A stretch of DNA of 64,000 nt. Source: Aquiflexum lacus. GTDB taxonomy: Bacteria > Bacteroidota > Bacteroidia > Cytophagales > Cyclobacteriaceae. Location: NCBI RefSeq assembly GCF_015476655.1, contig NZ_JABFHF010000002.1:62001-126000 (forward strand). The letters are read 5' to 3'. A program made the position numbers and the translations under genes. Under the pieces are notes generated by a model. It ran no database searches. It saw nothing but the letters and a program-made list of their open reading frames with translations, and was not told where the DNA came from. Of the stretch, positions 37,508 to 47,078 are shown one piece after another (the first letter of the stretch is position 1; every line of letters starts with the position of its first letter).

Positions 37508-38431
37508 TTACTTCTTAAGCACTACCCAAAAATCCTCCATCATGGCTTTACTGTCTATTTTTGAAAAAATCTTAACCGTGAAGGTTTTGCTCTCAGGAGG
37601 AGAATTAACCAAAATAGTCTCTGAATACTGGGGTAATAAATAGGCCTGCACTAAGGCCAAATCCCACATTACCCGCGTTTTATCCTGAGGATTTTGTTCT
37701 CTCCATCTGTCTGCAAGAATTTTTTCTATAGGGATGTTGTCGTCGGTTTTTTTAAAGGTCTCGTCCCGATCAAATTTCAAGGGAAGTGCGGTTTCCAAAG
37801 GCATGATTGTAAAGTCGAGTCCGGAAAGATCCAAAAGGTAATCAAAGGCATTGAGGTCATTCCTGATATTGAATTCATTCTTACTCCAAGCTCGCGAGCT
37901 TTGATTGTATTTAGCGCCCAAAGCGTAAATCCTTATTTTGGGTATAATTTCAGGGTCAAGAATGATGGCTGATGCTACATTCGTCAATGCTCCCAAAGTT
38001 AGGATATCCAGTTTTTCATTTTCAGGCAATGAATTGGCAAGAGCTATTATGGCTAGTGCTGCCGGAGAATCCCTTGGTTCCTGACCTCCCCAAGCTCTGC
38101 CGATTTGCCTATCTGCACCTTTGGGGTGGGGGATATGGGAAAGTCCCATGGTGTTCAGAATAAGCTCATTGAGCCGCTGACTGTCCTCCAAGGTATTCAA
38201 ACCCTTGGTATCATAAGCATTCCATTTTTCAAAAACCAAAAGGTCCGGATTATTAAAATGGGTTGAACTTAAGCCAACCACATCCACAGAAGGCTCTTTC
38301 AATAACCTGACAATTGCATAAAGATCATCCATTTCATTCCCGGTATCCGAATCCAACCATACTTTTTGCTTTTGGGCAAAAAGCTGGAAGTTCATCAGAA
38401 AGACGAGGAAAAAAATGGTTGATATTTTCAT
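37508..38431 (-). CDS. Secreted nucleoside hydrolase-like protein
   Basis: 307 residues. Signal MKISTIFFLVFLMNFQLFAQ. The calcium-binding WLDSDTGNEMDDLYAI matches the DxDxxxxDD signature of inosine-uridine nucleoside hydrolases; LTLGALTNVASAI is the second conserved block. It probably releases bases from nucleosides in the periplasm, but some secreted family members act on other N-ribosides. Starts 9 nt downstream of the M28 peptidase, probably one operon. Confidence 0.82.
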   Translation of the reverse strand: MKISTIFFLVFLMNFQLFAQKQKVWLDSDTGNEMDDLYAIVRLLKEPSVDVVGLSSTHFNNPDLLVFEKWNAYDTKGLNTLEDSQRLNELILNTMGLSHIPHPKGADRQIGRAWGGQEPRDSPAALAIIALANSLPENEKLDILTLGALTNVASAIILDPEIIPKIRIYALGAKYNQSSRAWSKNEFNIRNDLNAFDYLLDLSGLDFTIMPLETALPLKFDRDETFKKTDDNIPIEKILADRWREQNPQDKTRVMWDLALVQAYLLPQYSETILVNSPPESKTFTVKIFSKIDSKAMMEDFWVVLKK

Positions 38432-38440
38432 AATTTAATT

Positions 38441-39937
38441 TTATCGGGCAGTCCTTGTATTGGTGCCATCCACAGGTGTTCTGTTCTCTCTATTGGCCAA
38501 ATCCCAAGCAGTATGGAAAATCAACGTAGCCCTTTTGGTCATCAAAGGAAACTCGATTTTGTCCACAGTATCACTGGGCTGATGGTAATCATCATGAATG
38601 CCATTGAAAAAGAAGATCACCGGAATATTGTGTTTGGCAAAATTGTAATGGTCAGATCGGTAGTAGAACCTGTTTGGATCATCTTCCGCGTCATACCTGT
38701 AATCCAAAATCAGACCGGTATAGGTGATGTTGTTGTATTCGTTGATGACTTTCAAGTGTGAGGAAAGCATTTCAGAACCGATCACATAGACATAATCCTG
38801 ATTCTCGGCATCCTGATATTCATAATCTATCCTGCCCACCATATCAATGTTGATATTGTTCACCGTATTTTCCAATGGGAAAATCGGGTTGTTGGAATAA
38901 TACTCAGAGCCTAAAAGTCCTTTCTCTTCTCCGGTCACATTCAGGAACAATACGCTTCTTTTTGGTCGAATACCATCTTTTGCAGCCAAAGCAAATGCCT
39001 CTGCAATTTCCATCACGGATACAGTCCCCGAACCATCATCATCGGCACCGTTGTTTATTTCTCCTTTACTGTTGATTCCTACATGGTCATAGTGGGAAGA
39101 AATCACCAATACCTCTTCCTTTTTATCTGTACCCTCCAAGAAAGCCATGACATTTTCAGTGGGGACCAATCTGTTTTCTTTTTTGACTAAATAAGAAGCT
39201 TTTTGTGTTTTGATAGACTCAGGGTTATTTTTGGCGGCTTCCTTCAATATCTCCACAGGAGTATCAAACAATACAGACATCTTGTCTGAGCTTACCAAAA
39301 ATATAGGTTCTTGTTTGGTTGGTTGTTCAAAACCCAATCTTCCCCTGCCGCTCAAGGATTTGTACCAATTGGTCATTCGGTCAAAATTAGCCTGTCCTTC
39401 CATGGTGACAATCACAATTCCTGCAGCACCTGCTTCCATCACCTCAGGCACAACTGTCTGAGCTCTGCTACCGATTGCCCATAGGCCAACCAATTTTCCT
39501 TTCACATCTACTTTTTTCAAATTCTCATCGTTGGCAAGCCCCAAAAATACCAGATCAGTTTTTGCAAGCCTTTTCATGTCCGCATCACCAATGAACACAA
39601 AGTCTTCATTGTTAACCAGTTTCTGTTTGCCAACAGTAAGGTTCACTTGGGGATATGAAACAGATGATAGGTTAAATTTCTGAAAATATTCCCCATCAAC
39701 AGGCCCTGAAAGTCCAAGATTTTTATAAAAACCAGCTAAATATTCAGCAGCTAATTTTTGACCTTTTTCCCCTGTATCCCTGCCCTCCAATTCATCTGAG
39801 GCCAAATAAGTCAGGTGTTTTTCAAGGTCAGTCGCAGTGATTGAATTGGCATATTTTATCGCAGTGGCATCTTGGGCTTCGATCTTTCCAGTAAATAATA
39901 GAGCTATCGCTCCTACTATCCATATTTTCTTTTTCAT
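38441..39937 (-). CDS. M28 family metallopeptidase (aminopeptidase)
   Basis: 498 residues with signal MKKKIWIVGAIALLFTGKIEAQ. Two-zinc M28 ligands are visible: H in VISSHYDHVG, bridging D in NGADDDGSGTVSVMEIAEAF, E-E in NVTGEEKGLLGSE, D in NIDMVGRIDYE and the final H in DDYHQPSDTVDKIEF. A PA insert lies before the core (residues ~130-250). It trims amino acids from peptides in the periplasm. Divergent from gcvP. Confidence 0.92.
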   Translation of the reverse strand: MKKKIWIVGAIALLFTGKIEAQDATAIKYANSITATDLEKHLTYLASDELEGRDTGEKGQKLAAEYLAGFYKNLGLSGPVDGEYFQKFNLSSVSYPQVNLTVGKQKLVNNEDFVFIGDADMKRLAKTDLVFLGLANDENLKKVDVKGKLVGLWAIGSRAQTVVPEVMEAGAAGIVIVTMEGQANFDRMTNWYKSLSGRGRLGFEQPTKQEPIFLVSSDKMSVLFDTPVEILKEAAKNNPESIKTQKASYLVKKENRLVPTENVMAFLEGTDKKEEVLVISSHYDHVGINSKGEINNGADDDGSGTVSVMEIAEAFALAAKDGIRPKRSVLFLNVTGEEKGLLGSEYYSNNPIFPLENTVNNINIDMVGRIDYEYQDAENQDYVYVIGSEMLSSHLKVINEYNNITYTGLILDYRYDAEDDPNRFYYRSDHYNFAKHNIPVIFFFNGIHDDYHQPSDTVDKIEFPLMTKRATLIFHTAWDLANRENRTPVDGTNTRTAR

Positions 39938-40074
39938 AAAATATATTTGGGGTATTTAAAATTAAGGCTTCAAACATAGAAATAATTCCCAATACATTAA
40001 AACCGTTTGTCAATTTGAGTGTTACAAGACTATAATTCTTTGGGTTTAAAAAATTATTATCATTCAATAATTTA

Positions 40075-40082
40075 TACCTTTG
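40075..40082 (+). promoter_or_regulatory. Probable gcvP -7 box (TACCTTTG)
   Basis: Fits TAnnTTTG. It overlaps the TTG at 40080 that opens a longer frame, so it favours the ATG at 40140 as the start. Confidence 0.5.
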
Positions 40083-40139
40083 CACAACCAAAAAAGTGAT
40101 GAGAATAGAACCCAAATTTGTCCTTATATCTTAATAAAA

Positions 40140-43031
40140 ATGAAGATTAAATTAGATCCCTCTACCAAGTTTGAACAAAGACATAACGGCCCATCTCCGA
40201 AGGAAATTGAACTGATGCTAGACAGTATCGGAGCAGCTTCCATGGAAGAGCTAATAGATCAAACCATTCCAAAGGCCATACAGTTGGAAAAACCTTTGGA
40301 TCTTCCCAAATCCAAAACAGAAGCTTCATTTTTGAGGGAATTCAAAAAACTGGCATCTAAAAATAAGATTTTCAAATCTTTTATTGGGTTGGGTTATTAT
40401 GATACGATTGTGCCAGGTGTGATCCTGAGAAATATCCTTGAAAATCCGGGATGGTACACCGCCTACACTCCATATCAAGCTGAGATTGCTCAGGGAAGAT
40501 TGGAAGCATTGATCAATTATCAGACCATGGTGATGGACCTTACCGGTATGGAGATGGCCAACGCTTCATTGCTAGATGAAGCCACTGCGGCTGCTGAAGC
40601 GATGACCATGCTTTATGCTTCCAAGCCCAGAGAAAAAAAGAATGCCAATAAATTTTTTGTGGATGAAAAAATATTCCCTCAGACCAAGGATCTTCTGATC
40701 ACCCGTGCTGAACCTATCGGTATCGAGTTGGTCATTGCGCCTCTTTCAAGTTTGGATCTGACTGATGCAAACTTATTTGGGATGCTTTTGCAATACCCTA
40801 ATCTTGATGGTGCTGTGATCGATCATGCTCAATTGGTCGCTTCTGCAAAGGAAAATAATGTGCTGACTGCTTTTGCTACAGATCTTTTGAGCTTGACCTT
40901 ACTTACCCCTCCGGGAGAAATGGGAGCAGATGTGGTAGTGGGCACTAGTCAACGATTCGGAGTCCCTATGGGATATGGAGGTCCTCATGCCGCATTTTTT
41001 GCTACAAAAGAAGCTTATAAAAGACAAGTTCCCGGAAGAATTATTGGTGTTTCCGTAGACAGGGATGGGAATAATGCTTACAGAATGGCATTACAGACCC
41101 GTGAGCAACATATCAAAAGAGAAAAAGCCACTTCCAATATTTGCACAGCACAGGTGTTGTTGGCAGTCATGGCAGGAATGTATGCTGTTTACCACGGTCC
41201 AAAAAGCTTGAAAGAAATTGCAGCAAGAACCCATGGACTTGCCCAATTGACTGCAAAGGCATTGGGATTATTGGGATATGAGCAATTGAATGAGAACTTT
41301 TTTGACACCATCAAAATCAAAGCGGATGCTGTACAACTGTCAAAAATCAAGGCCTTTGCTTTATCGTCTGAGATGAATTTCAGGTATGAAGAAGGTGCCG
41401 TAGTATTGGCTTTTGATCAAGCAAAGACCATCAGCGATGTTAAGGGAGTGGTGGAAGTATTCTCAAAGTCCATCAACAATAAAGTTCAGTTTGATTGGAA
41501 TGCCATGATTTCTGAATTGGAGTTAAATTATCCGGCAGGTTTGTTGAGAACTTCTGAATATTTGACGCACCCCGTTTTCAATCTTTACCATTCAGAGCAT
41601 GAAATGCTCCGGTATATCAAAAGATTGGAAAACAAGGACCTTTCTTTGGTACATTCCATGATTTCTCTTGGCTCATGTACCATGAAACTGAACGCAACAG
41701 CAGAAATGATTCCCGTTACTTGGCCTGAGTTTGGTCAGTTGCATCCTTTCTGCCCCCAAGATCAGGCAGCCGGATATTATGAGCTTTTTCAAAATCTCAG
41801 AAATTGGTTGACTGAAATCACAGGATTTTCCGATACATCCCTCCAACCCAATTCCGGTGCACAGGGAGAGTATGCCGGATTGATGGTAATCCGCGCTTAC
41901 CACATGAACAGGGGAGATCACCATAGGAATATAGCTCTGATCCCAACTTCCGCACATGGTACCAATCCAGCATCAGCGGTGATGGCAGGGATGAAAGTTG
42001 TCTTGGTCAAATGTGATGAAAGTGGAAATATTGACGTGGAGGATTTGAAGTCAAAAGCTGAAGCACATAAAGGTGAATTGGCATCTTTGATGGTGACTTA
42101 CCCCTCAACCCATGGGGTCTTTGAGGAAGCCATTCAGGAAATCTGTCAGATCATCCACGATAATGGTGGTCAGGTATATATGGACGGGGCAAATATGAAT
42201 GCGCAGGTTGGACTGACAAGTCCTGGAAGAATTGGTGCGGATGTCTGTCACTTAAATCTCCATAAAACCTTCTGTATTCCTCATGGTGGTGGTGGACCAG
42301 GGATGGGCCCAATATGTGTAGCAGAGCATTTAGTGCCGTTTTTACCGGGCAACCCTTTAATTGAAACAGGAGGGACATCTGCTATCACTTCAATTTCAGC
42401 AGCACCTTATGGTAGTGCGAGTATTCTTCCGATTTCATATGCCTACATCGCCATGATGGGTGGAGATGGATTGACCAATGCTACCAAAATCGCCATTCTG
42501 AATGCCAACTACATCAAATCAAGACTGGAAAAGCATTATCCAATTCTCTATACTGGAAAAGGTGGACGGGCAGCCCATGAAATGATCCTGGATTGCAGGG
42601 AATTCAAAGAGGTTGGGGTAGAAGTAGAAGATATTGCCAAGCGTCTAATGGATTATGGATTCCATGCTCCGACGGTATCTTTCCCGGTAGCGGGAACATT
42701 GATGATAGAGCCAACGGAATCAGAAACCATGGCTGAATTGGACAGGTTTTGTGATGCCATGATTGGAATCCGCGAAGAAATCCAAGAAGTGTATGATGGT
42801 AAGGCAGATAAAGAAAACAACGTGCTAAAAAATGCACCTCATACAGCAGTACTCGCTTTATCAGATAATTGGGATTTCCCTTACACAAGAGAAAAAGCAG
42901 TCTATCCTTTACCATTTGTGAAAGGCAATAAATTCTGGCCAACCGTCAGAAGAGTCGATTCCGCATATGGTGATAGAAATCTGGTGTGTAGCTGTATTCC
43001 TGTGGAGGAGTATGCGGAGACGGAGGTTTAG
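40140..43031 (+). CDS. gcvP: Glycine dehydrogenase (decarboxylating), P protein
   Basis: 963 residues from the ATG at 40140. A TTG-initiated frame from 40080 would add 20 non-conserved residues and lies in the promoter. N-terminal half [17 protein letters not shown]; the PLP lysine lies in [20 protein letters not shown] near residue 708; SYLARPYGSAS-like [15 protein letters not shown] follows. Decarboxylates glycine and passes the aminomethyl group to the H protein. Single-polypeptide form, as in Proteobacteria. The stop is followed immediately by a purine-rich repeat. Confidence 0.95.
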   Translation: MKIKLDPSTKFEQRHNGPSPKEIELMLDSIGAASMEELIDQTIPKAIQLEKPLDLPKSKTEASFLREFKKLASKNKIFKSFIGLGYYDTIVPGVILRNILENPGWYTAYTPYQAEIAQGRLEALINYQTMVMDLTGMEMANASLLDEATAAAEAMTMLYASKPREKKNANKFFVDEKIFPQTKDLLITRAEPIGIELVIAPLSSLDLTDANLFGMLLQYPNLDGAVIDHAQLVASAKENNVLTAFATDLLSLTLLTPPGEMGADVVVGTSQRFGVPMGYGGPHAAFFATKEAYKRQVPGRIIGVSVDRDGNNAYRMALQTREQHIKREKATSNICTAQVLLAVMAGMYAVYHGPKSLKEIAARTHGLAQLTAKALGLLGYEQLNENFFDTIKIKADAVQLSKIKAFALSSEMNFRYEEGAVVLAFDQAKTISDVKGVVEVFSKSINNKVQFDWNAMISELELNYPAGLLRTSEYLTHPVFNLYHSEHEMLRYIKRLENKDLSLVHSMISLGSCTMKLNATAEMIPVTWPEFGQLHPFCPQDQAAGYYELFQNLRNWLTEITGFSDTSLQPNSGAQGEYAGLMVIRAYHMNRGDHHRNIALIPTSAHGTNPASAVMAGMKVVLVKCDESGNIDVEDLKSKAEAHKGELASLMVTYPSTHGVFEEAIQEICQIIHDNGGQVYMDGANMNAQVGLTSPGRIGADVCHLNLHKTFCIPHGGGGPGMGPICVAEHLVPFLPGNPLIETGGTSAITSISAAPYGSASILPISYAYIAMMGGDGLTNATKIAILNANYIKSRLEKHYPILYTGKGGRAAHEMILDCREFKEVGVEVEDIAKRLMDYGFHAPTVSFPVAGTLMIEPTESETMAELDRFCDAMIGIREEIQEVYDGKADKENNVLKNAPHTAVLALSDNWDFPYTREKAVYPLPFVKGNKFWPTVRRVDSAYGDRNLVCSCIPVEEYAETEV

Positions 43032-43112
43032 AGGTGAGACATGAGTTGTGAGAGTTAAGAACCAAGAGCCAAGAGACAAGAAGCGAGAAACGAGAGGCGA
43101 GAAACGAGATGA
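43032..43112 (+). repeat. Purine-rich degenerate repeat after gcvP
   Basis: Begins right after the gcvP stop: GGTGAGACATGAG, AAGAACCAAGAGCCAAGAGA, GCGAGAAACGAGAGGCGAGA. Same composition and units as after chrA. Confidence 0.65.
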
Positions 43113-43121
43113 GTTAGGGTG

Positions 43122-43156
43122 AAACCTTTGGGGTTTTTAAAACCCCGAAGGTTTTT
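43122..43156 (+). terminator. Repeat-borne hairpin/terminator after gcvP
   Basis: AAACCTTTGGGGTTTT (43122-43137) pairs, with one mismatch, with AAAACCCCGAAGGTTT (43139-43154) and T residues follow. A near-identical unit lies after the decarboxylase gene at 45686-45716. Confidence 0.6.
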
Positions 43157-43281
43157 ACCAGAAAACAAGGTTCGAGACTTAGATTCAAAGCCTGGCTCTA
43201 GTATCGCGGAGACAACAATAAAAAACATCCTTCCAGGAAACTGGGAGGCTTTTTTTGATCTCCAGATCAATCCCTTCCTTT

Positions 43282-43311
43282 CTTTTGTTTCCTTTTGTCA
43301 CTTTTGTGGTT
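43282..43311 (+). repeat. Single arm of the CTTTTGTGGTT repeat family, left of the PIN module
   Basis: Matches the right arm of the palindromic elements at 50631-50722 and 61571-61675. Between it and 43371 nothing is recognised. Confidence 0.65.
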
Positions 43312-43370
43312 AAAAAAAAGTATCTTCTTTACCAAATGTTTCGAAGCTACAAGCTCCGAAAAACAATATT

Positions 43371-43784
43371 TTATTCCTCCCCAAAGTCCATAAAACCAAG
43401 TTTGATAAGACCTTGTTTAAGCTTCTTATCCCCAGTCCATAGGGGGATTTTAAGCTGAATTGAAAGTGCTACAAAAGGAGTATCTTTAATATCAATGCTT
43501 TTGCAGAGATGGTATGCCTTCTTTTTGTTTTCTTCTTTAATAGTCTCAAGAGAAACAAAATTTATTCGGTTTACAATTGAGGAAAAAAATTCAAAGAATT
43601 CGGTCTCATCAAGTTTTGAATATTTCAGTAACTTCTCTTTGTGTTTATATAATTCAATGATGATATAATTTGGGGCAAAATAATTCATTGTTTCATCAAA
43701 AAGTTTTTCCCTAATTCCAGAAGATTTGGAGATTAAAGCTGATAAAATAATGTTGGTATCTACGACAGCCGCATTCGAAATCAT
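43371..43784 (-). CDS. PIN domain ribonuclease toxin
   Basis: 137 residues, the usual PIN length. Acidic residues of the active site are visible: D9 in VVDTNIIL, E in IIIELYKHKEKLL, D in SIDIKDTPFVALS and D in WTGDKKLKQGL. It cleaves RNA and is presumably held inactive by the small protein encoded just upstream, whose stop overlaps this start by 4 nt (ATGA arrangement). The pair lies between two single repeat arms (43282-43311 and 44088-44117). Confidence 0.85.
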   Translation of the reverse strand: MISNAAVVDTNIILSALISKSSGIREKLFDETMNYFAPNYIIIELYKHKEKLLKYSKLDETEFFEFFSSIVNRINFVSLETIKEENKKKAYHLCKSIDIKDTPFVALSIQLKIPLWTGDKKLKQGLIKLGFMDFGEE

Positions 43785-44005
43785 TTGGCTATATTTTTCA
43801 AAAACTCCTCACCATTTTTATCCCACCAATCCTGATTGATTTCATCTGCAATTTTCAATATTTTGTCATCCAAAGCCGATTTTTGTGCCAAATCTTCGAT
43901 TTTTAATCGCTTAATCAAGGAATCTAAAAACTGCTCAGTAAAGCCTTTTTTGTTAAGTTTCAGAATAATTTGACTGGTTGTGCTTTCTATCTGTAGATTT
44001 TCCAT
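43781..44005 (-). CDS. Antitoxin partner of the PIN toxin
   Basis: 74 residues: N-terminal helix, then a charged helical tail ending DEINQDWWDKNGEEFLKNIAK, a pattern common in Bacteroidetes antitoxins beside PIN genes. It contains no recognised ribbon-helix-helix or HTH motif. Gene order antitoxin-toxin with a 4-nt overlap supports translational coupling. A TAAATTTG -7-like box lies at 44029-44022 on the - strand. Confidence 0.75.
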   Translation of the reverse strand: MENLQIESTTSQIILKLNKKGFTEQFLDSLIKRLKIEDLAQKSALDDKILKIADEINQDWWDKNGEEFLKNIAK

Positions 44006-44087
44006 CGCTTATTTCTTTTATCAAATTTAATTAATTCCCAGAACATTTTGTTTATGGTGTTTGATTTCAACATTAAATCTTCCTTTT

Positions 44088-44117
44088 CTTTTGTTTTCAT
44101 TTGGCACTTTTGTGGTC
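44088..44117 (+). repeat. Single arm of the CTTTTGTGGTT repeat family, right of the PIN module
   Basis: Direct-oriented relative of 43282-43311. It lies inside the 68-residue frame 44027-44233 on the - strand, which is therefore doubtful. Confidence 0.6.
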
Positions 44118-44227
44118 AAATAAGTACCTCCAAGGTGAAGAACTCCCTTAAATATATGACGGTTCTTTTGGGTAGTAATCAGTATTTTTTCATCTTGTTT
44201 TTCAAACCGTTCTAACCAATCAATTAC

Positions 44228-45676
44228 ATGCAAAGCTTTGATTTAACCCCTTCCGAAAGACAGGAACTGTACAAATTCACCATTGACTTTCTTGAGAAAT
44301 ACTATTCTGATACAAAGTCCAATCGGGTTTCTCCGAGGCTCGATATTTCTGAAATTGTGAAGGAAGTAAGGAAGGTTGATTTCTCTGCTCCTTTAACTTC
44401 TAAGGAGGCTCTCAAGCATTTGGTGGAGGGTATGAAAAACTATTCTGTCCAAACCCCACATCCAAAATATTTCGGCCTCTACAATCCCCGGGCAAACTTC
44501 CCCAGTATTTTGGGAGATTTGATCACCGCTGTTTTTAATCCCCAATTGGCAGCTTGGAGCCATTCTCCATTTGCCAATGAAATTGAGAATTATCTGATTG
44601 CTGAATTTGGAAAGAAGTTTGGATATTCTACAGAGAGCATAGATGGGGTGTTTGCAAGTGGAGGTGCCGAAGCTAACCTGACCGCTGTTTTGTGTGCGGT
44701 GAACTATGCTTTTCCCCAATTTGCCAAGTCGGGTTGGTTTGGGGTAAGGAAGAGACCTGTGATGTATTGTTCGGCTGAGTCTCACCACTCAGTTCATAAG
44801 GCAGCTAAAACCGTTGGATTGGGCTATGATGCCATCAGGAATATTCCGGTTAGGAAAGACCTGAAAATGGATTTGGAAATCCTAAAGGAAACCATTCAAA
44901 AGGATGTTCATGACGGTTACCAACCTTTTTTGGTCATCGGTACTGCCGGCACAACGGGAACAGGCGCCATTGATGACTTGCCGGGAATCAGGAAAATCGC
45001 AGATGACTTCGGGCTTTGGTTCCATGTGGACGCTGCTTATGGAGGTGCGGCAGTTTTGCATCCCGATCTGAAACCTTATCTGAACGGAATTTCACTTTCT
45101 GACTCCATCACTTTTGATGCGCACAAATGGTTGTCTGTCACGATGGGCACCAGTTTGTTTATCACCCGGCACAAAGAAATCTTATCAGAAACATTCCGGA
45201 TCACAGCCGAATATATGCCCAAGGAAGCCAAAGACCTTGAAATTGTCGATCCATTTACCCATTCCATCCAATGGTCCCGCAGGGCTTATGGCATCAAACT
45301 GTATTTGGCATTGATGATTTTTGGTTGGGAGGGTTATGAAAAAACCATTCGCCATCAAACAGAAATAGGGGAAAAACTGAAAGGTTTGTTGAAAAACAGC
45401 GGATGGACTGTAATGAACAGCAGCCCATTTCCCGTGGTATGTTTTATGGATGAAAATTACCTGGATAATCCTGATTTCACCAAAACAGTAATCAAAAACA
45501 TCATTGACTCCGGAAAGTCCTGGCTATCTATTTATCCTGTCTTCGGCAAACCAACATTCCGGGCCTGTATTACAAACTACAATACTTCGGAAGAGGATAT
45601 TGAAGCATTGGTAAGTGAATTGAATGAGGGGAGGGAGATTTTAGAATCAAGAATCAAGAACCAAGGGACAAAATGA
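44228..45676 (+). CDS. PLP-dependent amino-acid decarboxylase (group II)
   Basis: 482 residues. Group II features: HPKYFGLYNP, FASGGAEANLTAVLCAV, HHSVHKAAKTVGLG, GTAGTTGTGAIDDLPGI, WFHVDAAYGGAAVL and the PLP lysine in FDAHKWLSVTMGTSLF. Related to aromatic amino-acid, glutamate and sulfinoalanine decarboxylases; substrate unknown. The last ~12 residues (ESRIKNQGTK) are encoded by the purine-rich repeat and look like an extension of the natural C-terminus. Confidence 0.88.
   Translation: MQSFDLTPSERQELYKFTIDFLEKYYSDTKSNRVSPRLDISEIVKEVRKVDFSAPLTSKEALKHLVEGMKNYSVQTPHPKYFGLYNPRANFPSILGDLITAVFNPQLAAWSHSPFANEIENYLIAEFGKKFGYSTESIDGVFASGGAEANLTAVLCAVNYAFPQFAKSGWFGVRKRPVMYCSAESHHSVHKAAKTVGLGYDAIRNIPVRKDLKMDLEILKETIQKDVHDGYQPFLVIGTAGTTGTGAIDDLPGIRKIADDFGLWFHVDAAYGGAAVLHPDLKPYLNGISLSDSITFDAHKWLSVTMGTSLFITRHKEILSETFRITAEYMPKEAKDLEIVDPFTHSIQWSRRAYGIKLYLALMIFGWEGYEKTIRHQTEIGEKLKGLLKNSGWTVMNSSPFPVVCFMDENYLDNPDFTKTVIKNIIDSGKSWLSIYPVFGKPTFRACITNYNTSEEDIEALVSELNEGREILESRIKNQGTK
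45645..45675 (+). repeat. Purine-rich repeat running through the decarboxylase stop
   Basis: AGAATCAAGAATCAAGAACC-type units followed by GGGACAAAATGAG. Third copy of the family seen after chrA and gcvP. Confidence 0.6.
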
Positions 45677-45685
45677 GTTAGGGTT

Positions 45686-45716
45686 AACCTTTGGGGTTTT
45701 CAAAGCCCCGAAGGTT
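45686..45716 (+). terminator. Repeat-borne hairpin after the decarboxylase
   Basis: AACCTTTGGGG pairs with CCCCGAAGGTT (one mismatch); near-identical to the unit after gcvP. Confidence 0.55.
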
Positions 45717-46085
45717 TTAATAGAAAATGGAGTTAAAGTTGCCAAGTAATTTTAAGCCAATCACATCTTTTGTCACCCAACTCAGTCGATATTCACCTCT
45801 ATGCCTAGACAGAAATTTGTATTTAAAGCCATCTGGGTGAAGATTGACGAAGACGCTAGTTGTAGTCCGGTACAGCAGTCGGGAGTATCTACACATTTCT
45901 ATCTTTGGATCCCGTACAGGAGTCAGGAGCAATTCCAGTGCTGTTGAAATATTTTTAATTATGGGAGAAGAATATCATCCCGATGGCTATCGGGACCGAA
46001 ACCAAAAAATGCCTCTCTTATGTCTTACATCTTGCTTCTTATGTCTTAAACCTATCTCTCCTCAACTCCTTGCACTCCTACGCAA
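45717..46085. other. Gene-free accessory stretch, possible gene remnant
   Basis: A 71-residue - strand frame (45717-45932) ends in GEYRLSWVTKDVIGLKLLGNF, which looks protein-like but I cannot identify it; it may be a decayed gene. GTCCGGTACAGCAGTCGGGAG and ATCCCGTACAGGAGTCAGGAG form a direct repeat about 40 nt apart (45866-45935). The palindrome TCCCGATGGCTATCGGGA lies at 45978-45995, related to the copies at 3388 and 13869. Confidence 0.4.
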
Positions 46086-46120
46086 TTTTGACTAAATTGG
46101 TCAAAAAATATTTGTCAAAA
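46086..46120 (+). promoter_or_regulatory. Three-half-site operator before the HTH-MNT gene
   Basis: TTTTGAC (46086-46092), GTCAAAA (46100-46106) and GTCAAAA (46114-46120) start at exactly 14-nt intervals; the first two form a perfect inverted repeat. AATATTTG (46107-46114), one mismatch from TAnnTTTG, sits between the second and third sites, and the ATG at 46123 follows within 2 nt. This looks like an autoregulatory operator and a near-leaderless promoter. Confidence 0.65.
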
Positions 46121-46122
46121 TC

Positions 46123-46716
46123 ATGAACAGGTTCGGCAAAAAAATCAGAAAGCTTAGACTGGAAAAAGAGATGCCCCTCCGGACAGTAGGTGTGTTCTTG
46201 GATATTGACCAAGCTTTAATCAGTAAAGCAGAGCGGGGAATCAGGAAACTATCCAAAGAACAGGTCATCCGCTTGTCAGAAATTTTTGAGATTCCATCTT
46301 CAGAACTATTGGTTCCTTGGATGGCGGATAAGGTAGTATATGACCTCGGCGATGATAACGAAATGGCCAAAGAAGCACTGAAAGTTGCAGAGGAGGAAGT
46401 TGCTTATAGGGTTTTTGAGAAAATTGACAGAAAAGCCATAATCAAAAAAATCAATGAAATCCTTGATAGGGATTCAAGAATAGAAAAAGGCTGGGTTTTT
46501 GGCTCCTTTGCCAGAGGGGACGACAATCCGGAAAGTGACATCGATATCTTATTCCAAGTAAAGAAAAATGTTAAATTCAGCATATTCGATCAGCTTGGAA
46601 TTAGGGAACAGTTGATAGAAGCGCTTAATAGAAAGATTGACTTTGTGGAACACGACACACTTCGTGAGTATATGGTAGATAATGTAAAAAAGGATCTAAT
46701 TCAGATTTATGGCTAA
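46123..46716 (+). CDS. XRE helix-turn-helix fused to MNT nucleotidyltransferase antitoxin
   Basis: 197 residues. Residues ~1-65 are an XRE/Cro-type HTH (FGKKIRKLRLEKEMPLRTVGVFLDI ... ISKAERGIRKLSKEQVIRLSEIF). After a helical linker (~66-105), residues ~106-197 are a minimal nucleotidyltransferase with GSFARGDDNPESDIDI, the exact GSx10DxD motif, and a third acid in RKIDFVEHD. MNT proteins neutralise HEPN toxins by adding AMP to a tyrosine near the HEPN active site. The HTH makes it a likely self-repressor. The HEPN gene overlaps its 3' end by 8 nt. Confidence 0.85.
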   Translation: MNRFGKKIRKLRLEKEMPLRTVGVFLDIDQALISKAERGIRKLSKEQVIRLSEIFEIPSSELLVPWMADKVVYDLGDDNEMAKEALKVAEEEVAYRVFEKIDRKAIIKKINEILDRDSRIEKGWVFGSFARGDDNPESDIDILFQVKKNVKFSIFDQLGIREQLIEALNRKIDFVEHDTLREYMVDNVKKDLIQIYG

Positions 46717-47059
46717 ACCTACCAATAAAGAAAGGCTACTACATGTTATCCATGCAATCGATAGTATCAAGGATTTTATGGATGATATGGATGAAGAGGA
46801 ATTTCTTAAAAATTCAATGATTCAAAGTGCTGTTCTTTACCAGTTCTTAATTATCGGAGAAGCTATAAAAAGTATTGAAAGCTGGTTTTTGGAACCTTAT
46901 CCCTATCCATGGAATGTTCCAAAATCCTTTCGGAATTTTATAGCTCATGAATATCATAAAATAAAAATGACACGGATTTATGCAGCTTCTGAAGATTTAG
47001 ATCAATTGAAAGCTCTTGTGAACCGTATTATAGAAAAGGAATTCCCTGATACCAATTAA
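46709..47059 (+). CDS. HEPN-domain (DUF86 family) ribonuclease toxin
   Basis: 116 residues, the normal DUF86/HepT length. The Rx4HxY motif is intact in FRNFIAHEYHKI; the Tyr is the residue AMPylated by MNT antitoxins in the HepT/MntA system. All-helical protein. Starts inside the 3' end of the antitoxin gene (8-nt overlap), so translation is coupled. Its target here (tRNA or mRNA) is unknown. Confidence 0.88.
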   Translation: MAKPTNKERLLHVIHAIDSIKDFMDDMDEEEFLKNSMIQSAVLYQFLIIGEAIKSIESWFLEPYPYPWNVPKSFRNFIAHEYHKIKMTRIYAASEDLDQLKALVNRIIEKEFPDTN

Positions 47060-47078
47060 CCCTATTATATTAAATACA

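Noticed and set aside
40080-40139. TTG-initiated N-terminal extension of gcvP
   Set aside because: The TTG lies in the -7 box and the added residues are not part of the family.
44027-44233. 68-residue ORF on the - strand beside the PIN pair
   Set aside because: Built partly from a dispersed repeat arm and overlaps the decarboxylase start; no recognisable domain.
45717-45932. 71-residue ORF as an intact gene
   Set aside because: Ends look protein-like but there is no start context or domain; kept only as a possible remnant.
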